A stretch of 64,000 nt of DNA from Nitrospira sp. (GCA_024760505.1 CP058931.1:1188001-1252000); one strand, 5' to 3'. Numbered from the stretch's first letter, positions 36,639 through 46,237 are shown. Made by a program: numbers and translations. Notes: a model not told the origin generated them from the sequence alone.

Positions 36639-37160
36639 ATGAATGCCGATATTTTCCATTCTGCTTTGCACTTGGACGGGCGTGTCTGGTTAAAAATGTT
36701 CTGTGGTTTACTCATGGTAGGCACTCTATCCGCATGCACAGCAGACAGGTATCAGCAGCAGGCGGATATCATTAAAGGCCATGTGGAAATGTTCTATGGT
36801 CATTTACAATCACATCAGGTTGAGCAAGCCATGTTTGAAAATGAACAGATCGAGGTACTTGCGCAAAGAAGTGAAGAGCGCTTGCTCCGTCGTGTAGGCC
36901 AGATGAGGCAGGGTGAGAAAACGCAGGAATGGAAAATTATTAAAACGGCCAAAGAAACAGCTGCGGAGAATTGGTTGGCTTTGGCCCGTTATTTTTCGGA
37001 AACCCAACAGTACAACAAAGCCCTGGGCACCTATCGACGGATTATTGAAACTTACCAGGGCTTGGCCTACCAATTGTATGTCGATCGTGCAAAAAGGGGA
37101 TTGCGGGACGTGGAAGCCATCCTGGATCCCGGAGCTCTGCCTGTAGCCCCGGAAAGGTAG
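36639..37160 (+). CDS. Small lipoprotein with TPR-like helices
   Basis: A 173-residue protein with lipobox LSAC (~33) after a hydrophobic core (MFCGLLMVGT). The mature part is alpha-helical and contains one clear TPR-like pair (ENWLALARYFSETQQYNKALGTYRRIIETYQGLA, residues ~107-140). GAGGGGAAC lies just before the ATG. TPR lipoproteins commonly scaffold envelope complexes; a partner cannot be named. A terminator follows at 37200. Confidence 0.7.
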   Translation: MNADIFHSALHLDGRVWLKMFCGLLMVGTLSACTADRYQQQADIIKGHVEMFYGHLQSHQVEQAMFENEQIEVLAQRSEERLLRRVGQMRQGEKTQEWKIIKTAKETAAENWLALARYFSETQQYNKALGTYRRIIETYQGLAYQLYVDRAKRGLRDVEAILDPGALPVAPER

Positions 37161-37199
37161 TCTTGCCTCGCACTGAGTGGTTTTTTTAATTTTCTTTTC

Positions 37200-37224
37200 A
37201 ATGGATGGAGGGATCCATTTTTTT
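37200..37224 (+). terminator. Rho-independent terminator
   Basis: Stem AATGGAT / ATCCATT with loop GGAGGG followed by a run of Ts, 40 bases after the stop of the TPR lipoprotein gene. Confidence 0.75.
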
Positions 37225-37334
37225 CAGCTCCAGCAGAGGAATTGAAAGTTTTCTCTATTATATATCTATTCAAAATTTTTATGTAGTCTAAGAATTAGTT
37301 GAATGGTTCTGAGAAGGCACAGAAGAGTGCGGGG

Positions 37335-37814
37335 TTATTGTGCATAAAAACTTTCTCCTTCTAGCGGTGGGCACCAAGCCTTTACAATTTGAATATTTTG
37401 AATTGTGCAGGGGGAAAAACTGGTGCAATATACTTGAGGCGCGACAGCTGTCATGTGTGACCCCACTTTGGATTCAGACGCAAAACCCTCAGGCCACGGA
37501 GCTATACCAAAAGCCCACTCTCCATCCAGGCTTCTCGTGTCTTCATAAAATACATTAAAGCCAATATATCCTCTCCCAGATGTCGTGCAATAATCATTGT
37601 AGGGCGGTATGTGAATATCAACATGGAAAATGTAGCCGTCTTCCACCCAGGAGTCCCCAAACTCGATAGGTAGTTCATCAGCCGAGGCTGATGTTGTCAG
37701 GGTTAAGGAACAGAAAAAGGCCAGAAAAAGACCACAACTCAGGGTTAAATTCTTCAATGATGCTAAGGGTTTCCTGTAAAAAAAATGAATGAATGATAAG
37801 ACGCGTATATTCAT
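37335..37814 (-). CDS. Exported cysteine-containing protein of unknown function
   Basis: A 159-residue protein with a signal peptide (LTLSCGLFLAFFCSLTLTTSASA, cleavage about residue 45). The beta-rich mature part is acidic and aromatic (FGDSWVEDGYIFHVDIHIPPYNDY, GYIGFNVFYEDT) with about four cysteines likely forming disulfides (YCTT, VYCTSFSPC, AWCPP). The extended N-terminus before the hydrophobic core leaves the start uncertain. No family recognised; an extracellular or outer-surface role is inferred only from export and disulfides. Confidence 0.6.
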   Translation of the reverse strand: MNIRVLSFIHFFYRKPLASLKNLTLSCGLFLAFFCSLTLTTSASADELPIEFGDSWVEDGYIFHVDIHIPPYNDYCTTSGRGYIGFNVFYEDTRSLDGEWAFGIAPWPEGFASESKVGSHMTAVAPQVYCTSFSPCTIQNIQIVKAWCPPLEGESFYAQ

Positions 37815-38028
37815 TTGGATAGCCCCTCACGGTTGTATTCATGGATTAGACAAACATTTTCTATTCATCTGACACATGACATGTTTGTCGGTTTCCCCTA
37901 CTATACCGCTCATTTTTCAGCTACCGTCAATACAGCAAAGGAGGGGAAGGGGTCGGAAGCTTTTTTAAATACAAGTGAGAGAGGAAAAGTGAATAGTGGA
38001 TAGATTTAATTTAGGATGGTGGATCGGG

Positions 38029-39042
38029 TCAGATCCCAATCGAAAAGAGATTCGGATTTTCTCCAAAATGTTGTAAAGCTTTTGAGGTGATTTGTCGGCC
38101 TCGGGCCGTTCGATCCAGATATCCAGATTGCAGCAGAAAAGGTTCGTATACATCTTCTAATGTGGATTTTTCTTCTTGGACCGCTGCGGCCAATGCGTCG
38201 ATGCCAACCGGTCCTCCCTTAAATTTTCTAATTATGGTCAAGAGTATTTTGCGGTCCATTTCATCAAAACCTGCCTGATCGACTCCTAACCATTGTAAGG
38301 CTTCCTGTGCGACAGATCTCGTGATCCGTCCTTGGGCTTTAACTTCTGCAAAGTCACGCACACGTTTGATTAATCGATTAGCAATGCGGGGAGTCCCACG
38401 AGCCCGGCCGGCAATTTCTCCTGCCCCTTCATCCTCAATGTAGACTCCGAGTAGTCTAGCGGAGCGGGCAATGATGACCTGCAAGTCTTCAGGCAGATAA
38501 TAATCCAATCGATAAACAAGCCCAAAGCGCTCTCGCAGAGGAGAGGTAAGGGAGCCCGCACGTGTAGTGGCTCCAATCAGCGTAAAAGGCGGGAGATCTA
38601 ATTTCATGGTGCGCAGGGAGGGGCCCTGTCCAATCACCAAATCAATTTGGTAATCCTCCATGGCGGGATACAATACCTCCTCGGCTGCTGGAGGCAATCG
38701 GTGAATTTCATCGATAAATAGAACATCTCGTGGCTGAAGATTTGCCAAAATGGCGGCCAGGTCGCCCGCGTGGGTAAGTACCAGCCCGGAGGTAGAGCGA
38801 ATCGTGCCCCCCATTTCTTTGGCGATAATATGAGCGATGGTGGTTTTACCTAACCCAGGAGGCCCATAGAAAATTGTGTGGTCTAAGGCTTCTCCTCTAC
38901 CCGTTGCCGCGTCAATACAAACCCGAAGCGATTCTTTCATACGCTCCTGGCCGATATACTCCGTTAAGCGTTGAGGTCTAAGGGTCCCCTCAAGGCTTTG
39001 TTCTTCTTCTATGAGATGAGTGGTAAGAATCCGGTCGTCCAT
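38029..39042 (-). CDS. ruvB: Holliday junction branch-migration ATPase RuvB
   Basis: A 337-residue AAA+ motor that drives branch migration with RuvA. The N-terminus MDDRILTTH and [12 protein letters not shown] are family-standard. Walker A is GPPGLGKT, Walker B LFIDEIHR, sensor 1 GATTRAG, and the arginine finger is in SPLRERFG. The C-terminal winged helix ends [14 protein letters not shown]. The ATG at 39042 is preferred to an upstream TTG at 39054. ruvA and ruvC are not adjacent; upstream on the same strand is a small exported protein gene. Confidence 0.97.
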   Translation of the reverse strand: MDDRILTTHLIEEEQSLEGTLRPQRLTEYIGQERMKESLRVCIDAATGRGEALDHTIFYGPPGLGKTTIAHIIAKEMGGTIRSTSGLVLTHAGDLAAILANLQPRDVLFIDEIHRLPPAAEEVLYPAMEDYQIDLVIGQGPSLRTMKLDLPPFTLIGATTRAGSLTSPLRERFGLVYRLDYYLPEDLQVIIARSARLLGVYIEDEGAGEIAGRARGTPRIANRLIKRVRDFAEVKAQGRITRSVAQEALQWLGVDQAGFDEMDRKILLTIIRKFKGGPVGIDALAAAVQEEKSTLEDVYEPFLLQSGYLDRTARGRQITSKALQHFGENPNLFSIGI

Positions 39043-39198
39043 AAATGGAAGCAATCTAAACCGAACTATTGGAAGAACTGCATTCTTGACGATGTTGGGA
39101 AAATAGAAGAGGGAGGAGAACTCCCTCTTTCGGGAAATGACTCAAAAGCTGAAAGCAGACTGGGAAGTGAAATAAAACTGCGACTCCAAGCAGGCTTC

Positions 39199-39756
39199 CT
39201 AGAATCCTGAAAATAGATCCTGGCAACCAAGACAGAATTCCACATTTACCTGCCGTTCAAGGAAATTCACCAGAAAACCTTGCTTTTCATACAAGAGTTT
39301 GGCACCCATCAGTGTTTCATTGGGGAAATCCTCTGGTCCCAGCAGATCGCGAATTTCTTTTGTGGATTTGGCCCCGAGGATGTGTCGGAAGATGCCACGG
39401 ACTTTATGGGCAAATCGATTATTAATAAATATGAGATCCACTTTCCCGTCCGTGATACGGACTCCTGCCATTGCACCTGTTGGATTTTCTTTGTCCCACA
39501 ACAGAATAAAGGTGCCCTCTTGCTCTGCCCGAACACCGGAAATTCTTGCTTCGACAAGGGCTTCCACGGCCGTGGCTTCAGGGTCCCCTAATTTCACTCG
39601 ATAGAGGGAAATTTCTGCAGCATTTATTTCCTTCGCCTCTTCAATGCTGTTGCGAGTAAGTTCGTATTTGGCGGCCCATCCTGGTGGAGCAATTGACAAA
39701 AGACTCGTCAGAATAATAGTGGCAGTCAGGATACATGCTGCTTTCAGATTCTTCAT
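39199..39756 (-). CDS. Exported protein of unknown function
   Basis: A 185-residue protein with a signal peptide (AACILTATIILTSLLSIAPPGWA, cleavage after AAKYE-type site) and a compact alpha/beta mature domain (AEISLYRVKLGDPEATAVEALVEA, MAGVRITDGKVDLIFINNRFA), ending with a CLGC motif (VEFCLGCQDLF) that could bind a metal or form a disulfide. GAGGAA lies 6 bases before the ATG at 39756; ATGs at 39768/39771 lack it. It precedes ruvB by 156 bp on the same strand. No known family recognised. Confidence 0.65.
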   Translation of the reverse strand: MKNLKAACILTATIILTSLLSIAPPGWAAKYELTRNSIEEAKEINAAEISLYRVKLGDPEATAVEALVEARISGVRAEQEGTFILLWDKENPTGAMAGVRITDGKVDLIFINNRFAHKVRGIFRHILGAKSTKEIRDLLGPEDFPNETLMGAKLLYEKQGFLVNFLERQVNVEFCLGCQDLFSGF

Positions 39757-39917
39757 GAAATTCCTCATCAATAAGGGAAATGAAAATATGGTTGGGGGAA
39801 AAGGGTACGATTCCGTCTATTCAAAAAAGATACATGAAGCCTGCGAGATTGTATCCGACCTTTTGTGTAAGGGTCAATTCCATTGGTCAAAGAGAGGCCA
39901 CAGTCAAGGGGATTCGT

Positions 39918-42452
39918 ATGATATACTCGGCTTCCATGAACAACTCTATCGTGATTAGGGGCGCTCGCCAACATAATCTCAAGAATCTCGACCTGGAGAT
40001 ACCTCGGGATCAGTTGGTGGTCATTACGGGCCTAAGCGGATCAGGTAAGTCATCTTTGGCCTTTGACACGATTTATGCCGAAGGCCAGCGTCGATATGTC
40101 GAATCACTCTCCGCCTATGCCAGGCAATTCCTTGACCAAATGACGAAACCGGATGTGGATTCCATTGAAGGGCTTTCGCCTGCCATTTCCATCGAACAAA
40201 AGACGACGAGTCACAACCCTCGGTCCACGGTGGGGACGGTCACTGAGATCTACGATTATTTTCGTCTCCTATTTGCCAGAATCGGACAACCCTTTTGCTA
40301 TCTTTGTGGGAATGCCATTGCGGCGCAAACGGTACAACAAATGGTGGATGCCATAATCGGGCTGCCTCTTGGCACAAAAATCCACATTTTGGCTCCCATT
40401 GTGCGAGGACGTAAAGGCGAATATCGCAAAGAATTATTGGCAGCTCGCAAAGCCGGATTTGTTCGGGCTCGTATTGATGGAGACATTCGGGATCTCGGGG
40501 AGTCTATTAATTTACATAAACAACGTAAGCATACCATTGAGATTGTGGTTGATCGACTCATCGTCAAGCCAGAGACCGGGGTGACTCGGCGTTTGGCCGA
40601 TTCGGTAGAAACGGCCCTCAAGATGGCGCAGGGACTCGTTGGAGTGCTGACAGAAGATGATCAAGTCCGAGTCTATAGTGAACATCTGGCGTGTATTCAG
40701 TGTGGTGTCAGCTATTCGGAAATTTCCCCAAGAATTTTTTCATTTAACAGCCCTCATGGTGCGTGTGATGGATGCGATGGCATTGGGTATGAAGCTTCCA
40801 GTCATTCTGAATGGGAGGAATGGACCTTCGATACCCCTTGTGGGATGTGTGGCGGAGGTCGACTGAGGAAGGAAAGCCTTGCCATAAAAATTGGGGGGCA
40901 GTCTATTGCTGAGGTAACCCATCTGTCTGTGGGGAATATCCTGGCATTTATGGATGCGTTAATTCTCACCGATCGCGAACAGATGATTGGGCAGCGGGTG
41001 CTGAAAGAGATTCGGGAGAGGCTGGAGTTTTTGCTCAACGTCGGATTGGGCTACCTCACCCTGGATCGCCCTTCTGCCACTTTGTCTGGAGGGGAAGGGC
41101 AACGGATTCGATTAGCCACACAAATCGGATCGGGATTGGTGGGGGTGCTGTATATCCTGGACGAACCCAGTATCGGATTGCATCAGCGGGATCACCGACG
41201 GTTACTCCAAACATTGTTACGATTGCGTGATATGGGGAATTCCGTGGTGGTGGTTGAGCACGATGCCGAGACCATGCGTGCTGCTGACTATATATTGGAT
41301 TTAGGGCCGGGAGCCGGCGTGGAAGGTGGGCAATTAGTTGCCCATGGTCCTCCCTCGGTGGTGATGGCTCATCCAGGTTCGCTGACTGGCCAATATCTCA
41401 AAGGGAACCGCCGCGTGTCCTTGACTCAACGTGCACGGCAGGCCAAAGGATTTTTAACCGTCGTGGGCGCGGAAAAGCACAATCTTCAGCAGGTAACTGT
41501 TAACTTTCCATTGGGTCTGTTGACCTGTGTTACCGGTGTGTCAGGGTCAGGGAAAAGCACTCTGGTCGTAGATGTGTTGTTCCGATCTCTGGGGCAGGGT
41601 TTTTCCCAGAAGAAGCCGGTGTTTGAGGGGTGTCGGGACATACGTGGACTTGAGCAGTTGGATAAACTGATTGATATTGATCAGTCCCCAATTGGACGGA
41701 CTCCTCGTTCGAACCCCGCCACCTATACCGGCCTCTTTAGTTTCATTCGTGATCTCTTCGCGCAATTACCGGAGTCTCGGGTGCGAGGCTACAAGCCAGG
41801 CCGCTACAGTTTCAATGTCAAAGGTGGGCGTTGTGAAGCTTGTCAGGGTGATGGCCTCATAAAAATTGAAATGCATTTTCTGCCGGATATTTATGTGACC
41901 TGTGAGGCCTGCAATGGTCAACGGTACAATCGCGAAACCTTGGATGTGACTTACCGGGGGCGAACAATTGCAGAAGTCTTAAACATGACAGTGGCTGAGG
42001 CCTTGGAGTTTTTCGTGAACATTCCGCCACTTCGCATCCGACTGCAAACCTTGTCAGATGTGGGCCTCCATTACATTAAACTCGGGCAATCGGCGACTAC
42101 CTTGTCCGGGGGAGAAGCCCAGCGTGTCAAGCTTTCCAAGGAGCTCTCGAAACGATCCACTGGTCGCACGCTCTATATTTTGGACGAACCGACGACGGGA
42201 CTGCATTTTGTGGATATTCAACGGTTGCTGGATGTGCTCGACCGGTTAGTGGAAAACGGAAATACGGTCCTCGTGATTGAGCATAATGTGGATGTGATCC
42301 AGAACGCGGATTGGGTCATTGATTTGGGGCCGGAAGGTGGAGAACAAGGAGGATGTGTGGTGGCGGAGGGCACACCGCAATCCGTGATGAAGGTCAAGGC
42401 ATCGTGGACAGGGCAGGTGCTGCTAGAAGATTTTAAAAACCGGTCTTCCTGA
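39918..42452 (+). CDS. uvrA: Excinuclease ABC subunit A, shortened form
   Basis: An 844-residue UvrA; the usual length is ~940. It has two ABC ATPase halves: Walker [10 protein letters not shown] and GVSGSGKST; signatures [12 protein letters not shown] and [12 protein letters not shown]; Walker B YILDEPS and YILDEPT. The UvrB-binding domain (~120-250) and both zinc modules (CIQC...CDGC; CEAC...CEAC) are present. About 95 residues normally found between the first zinc module and the CxxC-GxRL segment are missing, leaving a ~16-residue linker (near 40785-40835). It detects bulky DNA lesions and loads UvrB. The ATG at 39918 follows AAGGGG; 39936 is an alternative. Confidence 0.93.
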   Translation: MIYSASMNNSIVIRGARQHNLKNLDLEIPRDQLVVITGLSGSGKSSLAFDTIYAEGQRRYVESLSAYARQFLDQMTKPDVDSIEGLSPAISIEQKTTSHNPRSTVGTVTEIYDYFRLLFARIGQPFCYLCGNAIAAQTVQQMVDAIIGLPLGTKIHILAPIVRGRKGEYRKELLAARKAGFVRARIDGDIRDLGESINLHKQRKHTIEIVVDRLIVKPETGVTRRLADSVETALKMAQGLVGVLTEDDQVRVYSEHLACIQCGVSYSEISPRIFSFNSPHGACDGCDGIGYEASSHSEWEEWTFDTPCGMCGGGRLRKESLAIKIGGQSIAEVTHLSVGNILAFMDALILTDREQMIGQRVLKEIRERLEFLLNVGLGYLTLDRPSATLSGGEGQRIRLATQIGSGLVGVLYILDEPSIGLHQRDHRRLLQTLLRLRDMGNSVVVVEHDAETMRAADYILDLGPGAGVEGGQLVAHGPPSVVMAHPGSLTGQYLKGNRRVSLTQRARQAKGFLTVVGAEKHNLQQVTVNFPLGLLTCVTGVSGSGKSTLVVDVLFRSLGQGFSQKKPVFEGCRDIRGLEQLDKLIDIDQSPIGRTPRSNPATYTGLFSFIRDLFAQLPESRVRGYKPGRYSFNVKGGRCEACQGDGLIKIEMHFLPDIYVTCEACNGQRYNRETLDVTYRGRTIAEVLNMTVAEALEFFVNIPPLRIRLQTLSDVGLHYIKLGQSATTLSGGEAQRVKLSKELSKRSTGRTLYILDEPTTGLHFVDIQRLLDVLDRLVENGNTVLVIEHNVDVIQNADWVIDLGPEGGEQGGCVVAEGTPQSVMKVKASWTGQVLLEDFKNRSS

Positions 42453-42471
42453 GGAAGTCTAGGTTTTTTTC
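42435..42471. terminator. Bidirectional terminator overlapping two stop codons
   Basis: AAAAACC and GGTTTTT flank an inner CTTCC/GGAAG stem, with T-runs on both strands. The structure spans the uvrA stop (42450-42452) and the stop of the convergent small gene (42459-42461), so one hairpin can end both transcripts. Confidence 0.65.
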
Positions 42472-42638
42472 TTGTAAATATTCAGCCCGATTTTTTCCTC
42501 TCGATCGGGTATCGATACATTGCCTTCGGTTGAGGCAATAATCGTTGTTTTGCCCGATGAAGAAGGCCCAAAATCCTTCGACAGGTCTACCGTAATTGTT
42601 AGCATCGTACCGTTGACAGTCAATTCCACATTTTTCAT
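42459..42638 (-). CDS. Conserved 59-residue protein of unknown function
   Basis: A 59-residue hydrophilic protein beginning MKNVELTVNGTMLTITVDL and containing the conspicuous block KDFGPSSSGKTTIIASTEGN (20-40). This resembles a family of small bacterial proteins I have seen annotated as hypothetical. The GPSSSGKT run looks like a P-loop but lacks the GxxxxGK[ST] spacing and the length of a nucleotide-binding fold. AGAGGA lies 8 bases before the ATG. It is convergent with uvrA and shares its terminator. Composition matches the surrounding genes. Confidence 0.75.
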   Translation of the reverse strand: MKNVELTVNGTMLTITVDLSKDFGPSSSGKTTIIASTEGNVSIPDREEKIGLNIYKKKT

Positions 42639-42701
42639 GGTTATATCCTCTCTAGAAGTGCAGATCCATACAGGTTGAAGGGTGCTGGAAGAATTGCTGC
42701 C

Positions 42702-43043
42702 CTACTCTGACAGGCCCGCGAGGACCAAGAGCGCTCCTGCGCCGATGATATACGGAAGAACGCAGGTATAGAATACCGATTCCAAAGAAGAATATTTCCA
42801 TGTGGAAGTAGGGCGTGACAAATGGTTCTTATAAATGAATTCATATGAGAAAATAAGCATACCAATGGTCAGGACAAGCACCCGACTGGTTCGAGGCCAC
42901 GTGTAGAGACCAACGAACAGATAGCTGGCTGTATGAAAACCACTAAATGCACAAAGGATGGGAGCCAGAAAAAAATGGAGAAATGATGCTGAAAGTCGAG
43001 GAGAGCCCATAGCTTGTGGGGTTGAAATCCCTGGATGTTCCAT
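42702..43043 (-). CDS. Small membrane protein coupled to the PHD-like finger protein
   Basis: A 113-residue protein with three to four hydrophobic segments (FLHFFLAPILCAFSGF, VLVLTIGMLIFSYEFIY, FYTCVLPYIIGAGALLVLAGL). The ATG at 43041-43043 overlaps the stop of the upstream zinc-finger gene as TAATG, so translation is probably coupled and the products may work together at the membrane. The longer frame (to 43121) overlaps the upstream gene and is rejected. No family recognised. Confidence 0.65.
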   Translation of the reverse strand: MEHPGISTPQAMGSPRLSASFLHFFLAPILCAFSGFHTASYLFVGLYTWPRTSRVLVLTIGMLIFSYEFIYKNHLSRPTSTWKYSSLESVFYTCVLPYIIGAGALLVLAGLSE

Positions 43044-43327
43044 TATTTGACTTCGGCAGGCACCGAAGGCGTGGACATGGCAGATTGGGGGATAGTCTGC
43101 TGGTCTGCACACGTTTTGCACACACGCGGGCGTCTTTTCAGATAGGAGACCTTTCCGCTAGCCAGGCAACTATAATGAACGAAATGTTCACAGATGCTGC
43201 AACGAGACCATCCTCCACGGAGCATGGTAATGTTCCGGTACAGGCCTTCGTGACATACCCCACACATTTCGGGTTCGATACCCAATAACAGGGGCTCCCA
43301 ATCTCCGGCTCGATTTCGAATGCTCAT
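43043..43327 (-). CDS. PHD/RING-like zinc-finger protein
   Basis: A 94-residue soluble protein whose centre follows the eukaryotic PHD-finger ligand order: Cys22-x2-Cys25-x17-Cys43-x2-Cys46-x4-His51-x2-Cys54-x15-Cys70-x2-Cys73, a C4HC3 cross-brace pattern binding two zinc ions. The block WSRCSICEHFVHYSCL is especially PHD/RING-like. PHD and RING fingers in bacteria are rare and mostly known from prokaryotic RING-type families linked to protein-modification systems. A Thr/Ser/Pro tail follows. It is translationally coupled to a membrane protein gene (TAATG). The function is unknown; a plain double zinc ribbon remains possible. Confidence 0.7.
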   Translation of the reverse strand: MSIRNRAGDWEPLLLGIEPEMCGVCHEGLYRNITMLRGGWSRCSICEHFVHYSCLASGKVSYLKRRPRVCKTCADQQTIPQSAMSTPSVPAEVK

Positions 43328-43499
43328 AGAGGAAAAGTATACTGAGTAATTCAGATGAAAACAATGAAGAAAACTTTTGGGAACCGTTTACTGAGCCGAT
43401 GTCCTTAGGTTTAGGTGCACAATTTGACACTCCAAAAATCCATTTGATAGGGTCACCAACGATTCCATCCATCCTTCCACGTCGTCTATTCGCTCCTTT

Positions 43500-44390
43500 G
43501 TGAACATTCAAGCCTATTTAGACCAACAGCGCCAACGGGTTGACCGGTTTTTGGAGAAGAGCCTTCCTCTGCACTCGGCCAATCCTCAACTACTGTATGA
43601 GTCCATGCGGTATAGCCTACTGGGTGGAGGAAAACGCATTCGTCCGATTTTGACGATTGCCGCTGCCCAAGCGCTGGGGTATGACCGTGACGCCATTTTG
43701 CCGTTCGCCGCTTCTTTGGAGTTCGTTCATACGTATTCCCTTATTCATGATGATCTTCCGGCGATGGATGACGATGACTATCGGCGAGGCCGGTTAACCA
43801 ATCACAAAGTATTTGGCGATGGCATGGCGATTTTGGCAGGTGATGCATTGTTGACGATGGCGTTTGAGTTATGTAGTCAAGTTGATGGCACAGAGGGTTT
43901 CTCGGCCGCTCAGCAGTTAGCCATTGTGCGCGAACTGGCAAAGGGTTCTGGGCACCAGGGAATGGTGGGCGGACAGGTAATGGATATTCAGGCTGAAAAT
44001 CAGGAGATTGATTTAGCTCACCTCCAGCAAATCCACACCTTTAAAACAGGGCGTCTGATTCGCGCCGCAGTCCGGATCGGCAGCATTATCGGAGAAGCCA
44101 CGACCCAGCAAATGCAATGTTTAACCGACTATTCCGAGGATATTGGGCTGGCGTTTCAGATTGCCGATGATGTGTTGGACATGGTAGGGACACGGGAGGA
44201 ATTGGGAAAGGATGCAGGGACGGATGAAAAAAGAGGGAAGCGGACCTATCCTTCATTTTTTGGGATTGAAGGCGCGAGGCAACTGGGAGAGGAATGTGTC
44301 CAGCGGGCGATAGCCCGATTGAATACGTTTGATAAACAGGCTGACCCCTTACGACACATTGCCACGTATATAATGGCGCGACGGTCTTGA
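43500..44390 (+). CDS. ispA: Polyprenyl (farnesyl/geranylgeranyl) diphosphate synthase
   Basis: A 296-residue trans-prenyltransferase that condenses isopentenyl diphosphate with allylic diphosphates. The first Asp-rich motif is in DDLPAMDDDDYRRG (~84-97) and the second in IADDVLDMVG. GGGKRIRP near residue 40 and GQVMDI are further family blocks. The length and the DDxxxxD form suit IspA-type farnesyl or geranylgeranyl synthase. The start is a GTG at 43500 without a clear ribosome site. It is followed by hpnA and a decayed carotenoid gene, suggesting a local isoprenoid theme (hopanoids, carotenoids). Confidence 0.92.
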   Translation: MNIQAYLDQQRQRVDRFLEKSLPLHSANPQLLYESMRYSLLGGGKRIRPILTIAAAQALGYDRDAILPFAASLEFVHTYSLIHDDLPAMDDDDYRRGRLTNHKVFGDGMAILAGDALLTMAFELCSQVDGTEGFSAAQQLAIVRELAKGSGHQGMVGGQVMDIQAENQEIDLAHLQQIHTFKTGRLIRAAVRIGSIIGEATTQQMQCLTDYSEDIGLAFQIADDVLDMVGTREELGKDAGTDEKRGKRTYPSFFGIEGARQLGEECVQRAIARLNTFDKQADPLRHIATYIMARRS

Positions 44391-44520
44391 TTCTCTCTAG
44401 CATGGCGCTGCGGTCTTGAAGCGACATTACACAGTTTCCCACCCCTTCTCATTGACAACAGTTTGGTTGGCACAGGTCATGCGGTATTGTTATTGAGCGA
44501 CTTGGCAACGTCAGATTTTT

Positions 44521-45507
44521 ATGAAAGTACTCATTACAGGGTCTTCGGGTTTCATTGGGGCTGCTGTGACACGAGCGGTCGTTGCGAATGGCGATGAGGT
44601 CCGTGTCCTCATTCGGCCCACCAGTAATCTGAAAAATCTTGAAGGGTTACCCGTCGAAACCGTTCAGGGAGATTTGCAGGATCCCTTGTCCCTCAAGAAA
44701 GCTATTGCCGGATGCGAAGGGCTTTATCACGTGGCGGCGCATTATGCGTTGTGGGATCAAGACCCTTCTATCTTTTATGCCATCAATGTCGAGGGGACCA
44801 AAAATTTATTCCGTGCAGCAAGGGAATCAGGCGTTCAACGAATCGTCTACACCAGCACAATTGGTGCGATCGGGTTGCCTGATGAAGGAGGCCTTGGAAA
44901 TGAGACCCTCTTTCCTTCCTTGGCCCAACTCGCCGGGGATTATAAGCGATCAAAATTTTTGGCCGAGCAGGAAGTCCTCCGCATGGCTCAAGAGGGGTTG
45001 CCGGTGGTTATTGTCAATCCAACGGCTCCAGTGGGAGAGCGCGACGTCAAGCCCACTCCAACTGGCCAAATTATTGTAGATTTTATGCGTGGCCGAATGT
45101 TGGCGTATATTGAGACCGGGATGAATTTGGTGGATGTTGAAGATGTGGCCATAGGGCATATCCGGGCGATGGAGCGCGGTCGGGTGGGTGAGCGGTATAT
45201 TCTGGGAAATCAAAATCTTACACTGAAAGAAGTATGTCAGATGCTCAGCCGACTAACGGGAGTACCTGCCCCGCGGCTTCAATTGCCTTGGAGGCTTGTC
45301 CTTCCCATGGCGCATGTGAATCAATGGATTGCCAATCTGGTGACCCATCGTCCACCCAGAATTCCTTTGGAAGGAGTGCGGATGGCCAAGTATCACATGC
45401 ATTATGATTGCACGAAGGCGCGCCAGGAACTGTCGCTTCCCCAAACCCCGGTGGAAACAGCACTCAAAAAAGCCGTACAGTGGTTTCGCCAGCACGGATA
45501 CGGCTGA
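44521..45507 (+). CDS. hpnA: Hopanoid-associated sugar epimerase HpnA
   Basis: A 328-residue extended short-chain dehydrogenase/epimerase. The NAD(P)-binding motif is GSSGFIGA (7-14), the catalytic Ser/Thr region is TSTIGAIG, and Tyr-x3-Lys is in YKRSKF. The blocks EGLYHVAAHYALW and NPTAPVGERDVKPTPTG are characteristic of HpnA. By family it acts in ribosyl/side-chain elaboration of bacteriohopanepolyols. No ribosome site is obvious before the ATG at 44521. It lies 130 bp after the prenyl synthase gene and just before the CruF-like pseudogene. Confidence 0.9.
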   Translation: MKVLITGSSGFIGAAVTRAVVANGDEVRVLIRPTSNLKNLEGLPVETVQGDLQDPLSLKKAIAGCEGLYHVAAHYALWDQDPSIFYAINVEGTKNLFRAARESGVQRIVYTSTIGAIGLPDEGGLGNETLFPSLAQLAGDYKRSKFLAEQEVLRMAQEGLPVVIVNPTAPVGERDVKPTPTGQIIVDFMRGRMLAYIETGMNLVDVEDVAIGHIRAMERGRVGERYILGNQNLTLKEVCQMLSRLTGVPAPRLQLPWRLVLPMAHVNQWIANLVTHRPPRIPLEGVRMAKYHMHYDCTKARQELSLPQTPVETALKKAVQWFRQHGYG

Positions 45508-45552
45508 TTTCTCCTCCGCAAGCTTGGCTCATCACCATTACAAAGCCAAATT

Positions 45553-46237
45553 GTGGAATCTATTTTTCTGCTCGCCCACATTGGGATCTCATGCCCGATG
45601 CTTTGGTCTTTTTTGGGCCACTCTTTATGCGTGGCAAAAATCCTGGGATGGCGGCGGACCGCGGCAGGTTTTTCGGCCTCACGCAGGCAATTGCTTTTAT
45701 TTGTGAATATGCCTCGACCCGGATCGAAATCCTCGAAGGCGAGTATTTTTATTCGGGCTCAACAGACCATGAGTTGTATCTTTCCAGCATTCCCTTCGTG
45801 GATTCCCTTTCATTCTCATTTTTATTGTTTGGCGGCGACTCTTGGGCTCTGATTGGTGTGAATCCCTGGGAAAAGGGATGGGCCAACAAGGATGGCTATT
45901 CGTTCCGGGATTAAAAACCTCATGGCCTGTGTTGGGTTTAACGGTGGTGTGTTTTACTTTTGCGGATGTGGTACCCGATCCAGTAGGCCTTCCGGGCGAA
46001 GGATGGATCCTGGAAAATAATTACGGGCAGCCCTAGGAGGGAACTTATTGTGGTGTTCCTCTTGCCAATTTTGCGAGATTGGCGGTCGTCGGATTCCTCT
46101 CTCATTTTGGGTATCGTTGGATGGAGCCGAGCCGAAACGCAACAGACCCCATTTCTCGTGAGGTGGTGAAATGGGAATTGCTATTAGGTATTGGTCTCTA
46201 GTATGGCATCCTGGTCTTAAATTTGTGGTGCTTCTGA
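45553..46237 (+). pseudogene. Decayed CruF-like (DUF422) carotenoid biosynthesis protein
   Basis: Pieces of a CruF/DUF422 membrane protein can be read in order but in three frames. LGHSLCVAKILGWRRTAAGF is in the frame of 45553. FICEYASTRIEILEGEYFYSG and LSSIPFVDSLSFSFLL are in the frame of 45408. GLTVVCFTFADVVPDPVGLPG, an in-frame TAG (46034-46036), then CGVPLANFARLAVVGFLSHF and a second TAG (46199-46201) are in the third. Intact homologues hydrate the 1',2' position of acyclic carotene ends. At least two frameshifts and two stops make it non-functional. It follows hpnA directly. The family call rests on remembered motifs (DSLSFTFL, GVPLxNF, FADxVxDP). Confidence 0.75.
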
